The notes under the pieces are model-generated. The model did not search any database, had not been told where the DNA came from, and saw nothing but the letters and a program-made list of their open reading frames with translations. This document shows positions 1 to 6,096 of a stretch of 7,334 nt of DNA, one piece after another. The stretch covers positions 1 to 7,334 of the forward strand of contig CAMBGW010000048.1 in assembly GCA_945866245.1 (NCBI GenBank), given 5' to 3'. Made by a program: the position numbers and the translations under genes. Position 1 is the first letter of the stretch. Every line of letters starts with the position of its first letter. This DNA is from Verrucomicrobia subdivision 6 bacterium. Lineage in GTDB: Bacteria > Verrucomicrobiota > Verrucomicrobiia > Methylacidiphilales > Verrucolacustridaceae.

Positions 1-1527
1 AACGATGATGGTGCTGAAGAGAAGGTTCCGGTTGAGTCGTTGCTTCCGGGGATGCGGGTACGGGTACGCCCTGGGGACAGTTTCCCGGTGGATGCGGAGG
101 TGGTGGAGGGGAAAAGTGGGGCGGATGAGTCCAGTTTGACGGGTGAGGCGGCGGCGGTATCGAAGGAGGTGGGCTCGGTGGTGTTGGCGGGGACATTGAA
201 CCTTTGGGGCAGGGTGGACTTGCGGGTCCTGCGAATTGCCAAGGAGAGTGCCTTGGAGGGGATTTTGCACCTCATTCAGGAGGCGCAGGAGCAGAAGGCA
301 CCGGTACAAAGATTTACCGATCGGTTCGGCACTCGGTACACCGAGGCGATTTTGGGACTTAGTGCGGTGATGTTTTTTGTTTGGTGGGGAGTGAAGGGGT
401 GGGGACGGGCGGAGTTGTCGGGGGCTTTTTATCAAGCGATGACATTACTGGTGGTGGCCTCGCCGTGTGCGCTGGTTTTATCGATCCCCTCTGCCATTTT
501 GGCGGGAATCGCGGCTGGAGCGAGGCGCGGAATTCTTTTCCGCGGGGGAAGTCCGATCGAGCGATTGGGTGGGGTGGGTAGGGTGGCTCTAGATAAAACT
601 GGAACTCTAACTACGGGGGAGATGAAGGTTCGCGGGGTGGATGTGGTGGGAGGGACCGAGGAGCAGATATTACAAGGGGCAGCGGCGCTTGGTATTCAGT
701 CCCTGCATCCCGTATCGGTCGCACTGGTTCGGGATGCCAGACGGCGAGGCTTAGTCTGGCCGGAGGTGAGGGACTTTTCCTCCGCCACAGGTGGGGGTCT
801 GCGTGGCAAAACGCAAAAGGGGGAGGAGTGTTTATTGGGACGGCGCTCCTTTTTGGGTGCGGTGAGTTGGGTCGATTTGTTAGACGCCCCGACCCCGGGG
901 GTGACAGAGGTTTTTTATGGGGCGGGCGAGGTGCGGGGCCGTATTTTGCTTGAGGACGAGATACGGAAATCGAGTCGACCCTTATTGAATTGGCTGGTGG
1001 CTCAAGGTTTAAAAGTAACCATGCTCACAGGGGATCGGGAGGAGGCGGCGAAACTTGTGGCGGAGCAGGTGGGATTACCCGAGTACCGCTTTGGGCTGCA
1101 TCCCCAGGATAAAGTGGAGGCGATTCGGGATTGGACTCGCCGAGGGGAAAAGGTGGCGATGGTGGGCGACGGGGTGAACGATGCCCCGAGCTTGGCGGCG
1201 GCAGAGATTGGGGTAGCGATGGGGGCTAGGGGAACGGGGGCGGCTTTGGCCGAATCCGATATTATCTTGATGAGGGATCGATTGGAGAGCTTTGCTGAGG
1301 CCTATGATTTAAGCCGAAGAACGAGACGAATCATTACCCAAAATCTAGTCATCTCGCTGGGCACAATCCTTCTTCTGGTGAGTGCGGCGTTGGGGGCGGC
1401 CATCCCTTTAACCTGGGGGGTGGCGGGGCATGAGGGGAGCACGGTGATCGTAGTTCTCAACAGCCTACGACTTTTGGCGCCAAGGCGGGGATTTGTCGGG
1501 TTGCTTTCCCCTGGGCAGAAGGTGTAG
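1..1527 (+). CDS. P1B-type (P1B-4-like) heavy-metal-transporting ATPase, C-terminal 508 residues (5' partial)
   Basis: This is an inner-membrane pump that couples ATP hydrolysis to export of a transition metal. The reading frame is open from the first base of the window, so the true start and the first membrane helices lie upstream. Counting from base 1, visible motifs are the actuator-domain TGEA (residues 47-50), a transmembrane metal-site SPC (154-156), the phosphorylation loop DKTGT (Asp198), an HP motif of the nucleotide-binding domain (236-237), TGD (343-345), GDGVND (389-394), and HEGST followed by NSLRLL in the last helix (477-487). SPC instead of CPC, together with HEG(G/S)T, is the signature of the P1B-4 subgroup (CoaT/PfeT/CzcP-like; Co, Fe or Zn). 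The metal therefore cannot be fixed from sequence alone. The visible part looks intact and ends normally in TAG. The gene lies 9 bases before adk on the same strand. Family assignment is very secure; the subgroup is likely. Confidence 0.95.
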   Translation, partial: NDDGAEEKVPVESLLPGMRVRVRPGDSFPVDAEVVEGKSGADESSLTGEAAAVSKEVGSVVLAGTLNLWGRVDLRVLRIAKESALEGILHLIQEAQEQKAPVQRFTDRFGTRYTEAILGLSAVMFFVWWGVKGWGRAELSGAFYQAMTLLVVASPCALVLSIPSAILAGIAAGARRGILFRGGSPIERLGGVGRVALDKTGTLTTGEMKVRGVDVVGGTEEQILQGAAALGIQSLHPVSVALVRDARRRGLVWPEVRDFSSATGGGLRGKTQKGEECLLGRRSFLGAVSWVDLLDAPTPGVTEVFYGAGEVRGRILLEDEIRKSSRPLLNWLVAQGLKVTMLTGDREEAAKLVAEQVGLPEYRFGLHPQDKVEAIRDWTRRGEKVAMVGDGVNDAPSLAAAEIGVAMGARGTGAALAESDIILMRDRLESFAEAYDLSRRTRRIITQNLVISLGTILLLVSAALGAAIPLTWGVAGHEGSTVIVVLNSLRLLAPRRGFVGLLSPGQKV

Positions 1528-1532
1528 GAAAG
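1526..1532 (+). promoter_or_regulatory. ribosome binding site of adk, overlapping the upstream stop codon
   Basis: AGGAAAG lies 4 bases before the ATG at 1537. It shares two bases with the TAG stop of the metal ATPase. It is the clearest Shine-Dalgarno sequence at any gene start in this window, and its position suggests that ribosomes finishing the ATPase reinitiate on adk. Confidence 0.55.
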
Positions 1533-1536
1533 ATAG

Positions 1537-2160
1537 ATGCGTTGGCGCGCCATTTTACTATTTGGGGCCCCCGGTTCTGGAAAAGGAACACAAGGAAAGG
1601 TTTTAGGAACGATCCCTGCTTTTTGTCACATTTCGTGTGGGGACGTCTTTCGTGGAATGGATCTTCGGACCCAGGTGGGGCAGGCATTTCTTAAGTATTC
1701 CAGCGCGGGACAGTTGGTTCCGGATGAGGTCACGGTGGATCTCTGGAGGCAGCACATGGCCCACTTAGTTACCCTTGGTAAGTTTAAGCCTGATATTGAT
1801 CATTTGGTCTTGGACGGAATTCCTCGAAATGTGGAGCAGGCGAAGTTGTTGGTCAACGACCTGAAGGTGGAATCCTTATTTCATCTGGTTTGCCACGACC
1901 GGAAAAAACTTGAGGAGCGGTTAAAGCGACGGGCTTTACGGGATAACCGACTGGATGATGCGAGCGACTCTGTAATTCATGACCGACTCCAGACCTACGA
2001 AAAGGAGACGAAACCCGTACTAGAATATTACGGCAAGAAGATTGTTAAAGAGGTGGACGCGGAGCAGTTCCCTTATGAAGTGACGCGAGATATTCTGAAC
2101 CAGGTTCAATCGACGAAGTCGGGTAAAGTACGTCAGGCCCTAGCTTCGGTCGGCGCGTAG
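1537..2160 (+). CDS. adk: adenylate kinase (short-LID, zinc-free form)
   Basis: This cytoplasmic nucleoside monophosphate kinase interconverts ATP + AMP and 2 ADP. The 207-residue protein has the P-loop GAPGSGKGT at residues 10-18, the NMP-binding stretch SCGDVFR at 33-39, and DGIPRNVEQA at 93-102, where most family members have DGFPR. The arginine-rich LID segment at 129-150 (RR...R.DD...R) is followed by YEKETKPVLEYY. The LID is the short type with no cysteine zinc site. The Thr-to-Cys change in S(T/A)GD and Ile for Phe/Tyr in DG(F/Y)PR mark a divergent branch, so another NMP kinase specificity is conceivable, though adenylate kinase is by far the best match. The ATG has an AGGAAAG ribosome site at 1526-1532 that overlaps the ATPase stop codon, implying translational coupling to the pump gene. 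fmt follows 4 bases after the stop. Confidence 0.9.
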   Translation: MRWRAILLFGAPGSGKGTQGKVLGTIPAFCHISCGDVFRGMDLRTQVGQAFLKYSSAGQLVPDEVTVDLWRQHMAHLVTLGKFKPDIDHLVLDGIPRNVEQAKLLVNDLKVESLFHLVCHDRKKLEERLKRRALRDNRLDDASDSVIHDRLQTYEKETKPVLEYYGKKIVKEVDAEQFPYEVTRDILNQVQSTKSGKVRQALASVGA

Positions 2161-2164
2161 CCCT

Positions 2165-3106
2165 GTGCGGATATTATTTGCTGGAACGGGGGAGTTTGGA
2201 GTTCCTTGTCTAGAGGCTTTGGTGGCCTCAGATGAGCACTTTGTTTTGTCGGTCATTACGCAACCCGATCGGCCTGCTGGAAGAGCGCAAAAACTTTTAC
2301 CCTCCCCGATCAAAGAGTGTGCCTTGCGCCACCAATTGACCGTCTTTCAGCCCGAGGATGTGAACTCGGCTACCGCCCTAAGCCAAATTCGCTATCAAAA
2401 GCCGGATTTAATGGTGGTAGTGGCTTACGGGCAGATTTTAAAGAAGCCGATTTTGGAGCTCCCCGAGTTGGGATGCTGGAATGTACACGGATCGATTCTT
2501 CCCAAGTATCGGGGCGCTTCCCCGATTGCGGCGGCGATTCGGGATCGGCAAAAGCGGACTGGGGTCACCATCATGCAAATGAACGAGGGCTTGGACACAG
2601 GCGACATTCTAGGAAAGGTAGCCACGCGGATCCGGCCAGGGGAGACAACCGGAATGTTACACGACCGTTTGAGCGGCAAGTCGGCCCCTTTGCTTTTGTA
2701 TCTTTTGCAGCGAGCCAAAAAGGGAAAATTAAAAAGCAGTCGGCAAAAGGCAGAGGAGGCTTCGGTAGCGCCCCGAATGAAAAAGGAGGACGGCAAAATC
2801 GATTGGGAAAAGAATCCGGAAGAGATCGAAGCGCATATTCGAGCCATGCAACCGTGGCCTGGGGCCTATACTTGGGTTCCGGACGGAGCGGACCAGAAAA
2901 TGCTAAAAGTCTTTCTGGTGATTCTTTCCAAACGCGCCAAAGGCAAGCCCGGTGAGGTCGTGAAGGTGGATTCGCATGGAATTCTGGTGGCGGCAAAAAG
3001 AGGTGGGATTTTATTAAGGGAGGTGCAGTTGGAGGGGCGGAAGCGAATGGCGGCGGCGGAGTATGCGAGGGGTGCGGGTTTAGTGCCGGGAACGGTGTTG
3101 AGCTAA
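2165..3106 (+). CDS. fmt: methionyl-tRNA formyltransferase
   Basis: The enzyme transfers a formyl group from 10-formyl-tetrahydrofolate to methionine on initiator tRNA, giving the fMet-tRNA that starts bacterial translation. The 313-residue length matches the family (E. coli 315). The N-terminal Rossmann-type formyltransferase domain begins MRILFAGTGEFG and carries TQPDRPAGR at 32-40 and NVHGSILPKYRGASPI at 106-121. The catalytic triad Asn106, His108 and Asp144 (in GLDTGD) falls at the same numbers as in E. coli. The KEDGKIDW stretch (207-214) opens the C-terminal tRNA-binding domain. The GTG start is chosen because MRILFAG matches the usual N-terminus. No good Shine-Dalgarno precedes it, and with only 4 bases after adk it is probably translated by coupling. 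The common partner def (peptide deformylase) is not beside it. The stop codon overlaps that of the convergent transglycosylase gene. Confidence 0.95.
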   Translation: MRILFAGTGEFGVPCLEALVASDEHFVLSVITQPDRPAGRAQKLLPSPIKECALRHQLTVFQPEDVNSATALSQIRYQKPDLMVVVAYGQILKKPILELPELGCWNVHGSILPKYRGASPIAAAIRDRQKRTGVTIMQMNEGLDTGDILGKVATRIRPGETTGMLHDRLSGKSAPLLLYLLQRAKKGKLKSSRQKAEEASVAPRMKKEDGKIDWEKNPEEIEAHIRAMQPWPGAYTWVPDGADQKMLKVFLVILSKRAKGKPGEVVKVDSHGILVAAKRGGILLREVQLEGRKRMAAAEYARGAGLVPGTVLS

Positions 3107-3741
3107 TTCGGAATTATCTTTTTCTTCCATTTTTCTTTTTGCAGGACAAGGGATCGATTGACCGAATCCAGGGGCCCTGGATTCTTTCCAGCGGCGTAGA
3201 GGTCAGCCCGCCGAAGAATCGATCGGACGTAGGCTTTGGTGGTGGGGAAATCGATGGATTGAAGAAAATCCTCTGCTCGGAGGTTCGATTTTTCCCGCGC
3301 CCAACGGCGGGCGTGGGTAATCCCTGCATTGTATTCGGCGAGGGCGAATACTTCAGGCTGGTCGGCATTCGACCAGCGCTTCATGGCTCGGTTGAGGTAC
3401 CACGTACCTGCCGCGAGGTTTGTTTGCGGATCAAAAAGGTCGGAATTCTGAAAAGAGCGATTCCGGGTCGCTTCGGCCCAGTCGTGAGCCGCGCCGGGGG
3501 TGACCTGCATGAGCCCTCGTTCCCCTGATGTGCCAACGGCTTTGGAGTCGAAATCACTTTCTCTCCAGACAACGGCACGAACAAGGCATAAAGGGAGATT
3601 GTGTCGTGCGGCGGCCTCCGCCATGAGAGGTTCAAGCTCTTGAGAGCGGCGGATCTCTCCTAACCAGGAGAAAGTGATTATGGCTAAGGGGGCGAAGATA
3701 ACGGCTAGTGCCGCAAGGATACGGGGACGTGCGAGAAGCAT
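3103..3741 (-). CDS. small membrane-anchored lytic transglycosylase (GH23, SLT domain)
   Basis: Proteins of this family cleave the MurNAc-GlcNAc bond of peptidoglycan and leave 1,6-anhydro-MurNAc ends. From the ATG at 3741 the product has 212 residues. A basic start (MLLARPR) is followed by a hydrophobic segment to about residue 27, which looks like a signal anchor or uncleaved signal, so the enzyme should face the periplasm. The SLT domain follows, with the catalytic Glu61 in RES, GLMQVTP at 76-82 and AEYNAG at 135-140, the three classic Slt70-type motifs. The tail is lysine-rich (KEKWKKK). The length is close to that of minimal enzymes such as MltE, with no added binding domain. A TTG at 3786 would add 15 residues in frame. 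I prefer the ATG because it gives a normal signal anchor and leaves room for a promoter. No clear ribosome site supports either start. The gene is convergent with fmt and divergent from priA. Confidence 0.88.
   Translation of the reverse strand: MLLARPRILAALAVIFAPLAIITFSWLGEIRRSQELEPLMAEAAARHNLPLCLVRAVVWRESDFDSKAVGTSGERGLMQVTPGAAHDWAEATRNRSFQNSDLFDPQTNLAAGTWYLNRAMKRWSNADQPEVFALAEYNAGITHARRWAREKSNLRAEDFLQSIDFPTTKAYVRSILRRADLYAAGKNPGPLDSVNRSLVLQKEKWKKKIIPN
3104..3139 (+). terminator. possible weak intrinsic terminator after fmt
   Basis: An AT-only inverted repeat, TAATT-CGG-AATTA (3104-3116), starts at the fmt stop codon. A T-rich run with three clusters of T (3117-3139) follows. Read from the + strand this has the layout of a hairpin plus U-tract. 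The stem is only 5 A-T pairs, so termination would be weak, and the T run also encodes the lysine-rich tail of the opposing gene. It has no U-tract in the minus-strand direction. Confidence 0.25.
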
Positions 3742-3824
3742 GAATATGCAGAGTATCGAATTCGACAGAAAAGGGAAGGCGGGCAAAACTTGCTACTTAC
3801 CGTGAAAGAGAGCAGAGCCAAAGA
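3742..3824. promoter_or_regulatory. divergent intergenic region between the transglycosylase gene and priA
   Basis: This is the only place in the window where two genes point away from each other, so it should hold start signals for both the minus-strand transglycosylase and the priA-metG pair. I see no convincing -35/-10 pair. On the minus strand GATACT (3757 to 3752) is a possible -10 but has no properly spaced -35. On the + strand an AAAGAGAG run (3805-3812) lies 12 bases before the priA GTG, rather far for a ribosome site. The promoter role is inferred from gene layout, not from a clear motif. Confidence 0.35.
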
Positions 3825-6059
3825 GTGAAATTTCCAGAATATGTACGAGTTGCGCCCGAATTAGGGTTGGATCGTCTCTTTGATTATGGAATCCCTGGAC
3901 GTTTGCAGGGGCAGATTGCTCTGGGTCAGCGTTTACGGGTTCCGTGGGGTAAAAGAAGTATCATGGCTTACGCGGTAGAGTTTCCAGAACGACCTGAGGT
4001 GGAGCAGGTAAAGGAGGTGGAGGAGGTAGCAGGGGAGAGGCCTTTGATTCCCGGGGCGTTGTGCCAGTTAGCTCGCTGGATGGCGGATTATTATGCATGT
4101 GATTTAGGGGCTGCCTTACGGACTATTTTGCCAGGGCCAGTACGTTCCCACGAAGGTGGAGGGAAGATGGCGTGGTGGATTTCTCCTGTTGCCGGGCGAG
4201 AGGAGCTTGCCGAGAAGAGCCTGCGTTCGGCGAAAGCGCAGGCGAAGGCATGGCTCCATTTATCAACATCCGGGGGCGGGTGGCTGACCCAGTTGGTCAA
4301 AGAGACAGGAGCGGGCACGGCGGTTTGGAGAGCTTTGGTGGATCGGGGTTTTGCCGAGCGAAGTGAAAAGAGGTTTGTTCGGGATGAGGAAGCGCCTGAG
4401 GGAGGCTGGCCTGGGGTGGAAAGCAGGCCCGTTTTAGGAAAGGAGCAGGAGGCTGCGATGGGAGCTTGGGAGGAGGAGCGAAAGAAAGAGGGTGGAGGTC
4501 GGCCGATACTTTTGGAGGGGGTCACGGGCAGTGGAAAGACGGAGATTTACCTGAGGGCAATGGAGCAAACCTTAAGCGAGGGAAAAAATGTAATTATTCT
4601 AGTGCCCGAAATTTCGTTAACTCCCCAAACTGTAGCGAGGTTTCGTGGTCGTTTAGTTGGGCAAAAAGTGAGGCTGGCAGTTTTGCACAGTGGTCAAACG
4701 GTGGCAGAGCGGAGGGAGTCTTGGCATGAGATTCGCGAGGGAAGAGTGAGGGTGGTAATTGGCGCTCGGTCGGCTCTCTTTGCGCCTTTAGAAGATCTGG
4801 GGCTGATTGTGGTGGATGAGGAGCACGATGGGGGTTACAAGCAGGCGGAGTCGCCGAGGTATCAGGCGCGGGACCTTGCCGTAGTCCGAGGGCGAATGGA
4901 AAGTGCTCCGGTCATTTTAGGAAGCGCGACCCCGTGCTTAGAAAGTGGGTGGAATGCGGACCGAGAGAAATATCGAAGAGTCCGCCTGACCCAAAGGGTT
5001 GACGGGGCACGATTACCGAAAGTGCATATTGTGGATCTACGAAAAGAGAATAAGCCGAAGCGTGGTGGACCGATTCTTCTTTCCGAGGATTTGACAGTGG
5101 CTTTAAAGAGTCGGATCCAAAAAGGGGAGCAAAGCTTGGTCCTTTTAAACCGGCGTGGGTATGCCCCGAGCGTCCAGTGTCCGCACTGCGGGAAGGTGGA
5201 GGAGTGTGATCGTTGTGCCGTACCGATGACCTATCACCGAGTGGATGGGACGATGAAGTGCCATTTCTGTGATGCAGATCGATCTGCGCCAACGAAGTGT
5301 CGGGAGTGTGGTTCGCCAGTGCTTCAGTATACCGGGGCGGGCACGGAGCGGTTGCAAGAGGGGGTGGAAGAGGCGATCTCTGGTGTGAGGTTAACCCGAA
5401 TGGACTCGGACAGTATGAAGGCGAGGGGTGCACATGCGAAAGCGCTGACCGAGTTTCGGGAGGGGCGGACTGACATTCTTTTAGGAACACAGATGATTGC
5501 CAAGGGGCTCCACTTTCCCAAGGTTACTTGTGTGGGGGTGGTGGGAATTGATGGGGCATTGAATCTGCCTGATTTTCGGGCTTCGGAGCGGGTCTTTCAG
5601 TTGTTGGTACAAGTGGCCGGGCGAGCCGGTAGGGGCGAGGTGGCTGGCGAGGTGTTTGTGCAGACGTACACTCCATTTCATCCTGCGATTCAGTTTGCTC
5701 GGCATCACGATGTGGATGGTTTTCGGGAACAGGAGTTGGAATATCGCAAGGCCCATGGGTACCCGCCTTTTCGGCGGGCGATACTTATCTCTTTCTCTGG
5801 CGCGAGTGAGGCTCAGACACTGGCCTCAGCGGAACATGTGGTGAAAAAGCTTCGATTGGCATGGGGAGAAAAGGTGGAGGTTCCTGACCCAAGTCCTGCG
5901 CCGATCGCGCGGGTCGAGGGAAGATTTCGGTTTCACGTATTTTTGCTGGTGGAGAAGGTATCCACTATTTTGGGGGACCTGAAAAGAGAGGTGCTAGCTC
6001 CGAAGTGGCCCAGCCATCTTCATGTCTCTGTGGATGTGGACCCGCAGGATCTTCTTTGA
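3825..6059 (+). CDS. priA: primosomal protein N' (replication restart DNA helicase PriA)
   Basis: PriA recognises stalled or repaired replication forks, unwinds the lagging-strand arm in the 3'-to-5' direction and starts reloading of the replicative helicase. The 744 residues show the full domain order. An N-terminal 3'-DNA-binding region (about 1-105, with LFDYGIP) comes first. The helicase core has Walker A GVTGSGKTE (232-240), DEEH (331-334) and GSATP (366-370). Eight cysteines in four pairs form the two-zinc module (452/455, 461/464, 479/482, 492/495). Motif V, LLGTQMIAKG (552-561), and motif VI, QVAGRAGR (596-603), follow, then a C-terminal domain to LL744. No key residue is missing. The GTG start is chosen because the N-terminus then begins like other PriA proteins; the ribosome site is poor. 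metG follows after 37 bases on the same strand. A moderately repetitive Glu/Val-rich stretch at 57-71 is the only low-complexity part. Confidence 0.97.
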   Translation: MKFPEYVRVAPELGLDRLFDYGIPGRLQGQIALGQRLRVPWGKRSIMAYAVEFPERPEVEQVKEVEEVAGERPLIPGALCQLARWMADYYACDLGAALRTILPGPVRSHEGGGKMAWWISPVAGREELAEKSLRSAKAQAKAWLHLSTSGGGWLTQLVKETGAGTAVWRALVDRGFAERSEKRFVRDEEAPEGGWPGVESRPVLGKEQEAAMGAWEEERKKEGGGRPILLEGVTGSGKTEIYLRAMEQTLSEGKNVIILVPEISLTPQTVARFRGRLVGQKVRLAVLHSGQTVAERRESWHEIREGRVRVVIGARSALFAPLEDLGLIVVDEEHDGGYKQAESPRYQARDLAVVRGRMESAPVILGSATPCLESGWNADREKYRRVRLTQRVDGARLPKVHIVDLRKENKPKRGGPILLSEDLTVALKSRIQKGEQSLVLLNRRGYAPSVQCPHCGKVEECDRCAVPMTYHRVDGTMKCHFCDADRSAPTKCRECGSPVLQYTGAGTERLQEGVEEAISGVRLTRMDSDSMKARGAHAKALTEFREGRTDILLGTQMIAKGLHFPKVTCVGVVGIDGALNLPDFRASERVFQLLVQVAGRAGRGEVAGEVFVQTYTPFHPAIQFARHHDVDGFREQELEYRKAHGYPPFRRAILISFSGASEAQTLASAEHVVKKLRLAWGEKVEVPDPSPAPIARVEGRFRFHVFLLVEKVSTILGDLKREVLAPKWPSHLHVSVDVDPQDLL

Positions 6060-6096
6060 TCGAACTCCTCGCTGGGCTCTGCTAGAACTTTTCGTG

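Noticed and set aside
460..468. SPC instead of CPC in the ATPase, first read as a lost metal ligand
   Set aside because: SPC is normal in the P1B-4 subgroup, and the accompanying HEGST motif agrees, so the pump is not defective.
2317..2955. A 212-codon + strand open frame in another phase within fmt
   Set aside because: It overlaps the catalytic region of fmt completely, and its Gly/Arg/Lys-rich translation shows no domain. It is a shadow of fmt.
2425..2996. Two minus-strand open frames (140 and 141 codons) opposite fmt
   Set aside because: Both are fully inside fmt and show no recognisable motif or start context, so they are shadow frames.
3139..3528. A + strand open frame opposite the transglycosylase gene
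   Set aside because: The minus strand here encodes the SLT motifs RES, GLMQ and AEYNAG, so the + strand frame is antisense noise.
4912..5490. A 192-codon minus-strand open frame inside priA
   Set aside because: It lies opposite the zinc module and helicase motifs of PriA. Its translation is rich in Pro, Ser and His, as expected of the reverse of a G-rich gene, and it matches no family I know.
6060..6096. The priA-metG gap examined for a terminator or T-box-like leader for metG
   Set aside because: At 37 bases it is too short for a T-box, and I see no stable hairpin or T-run. Read-through from priA is more likely.
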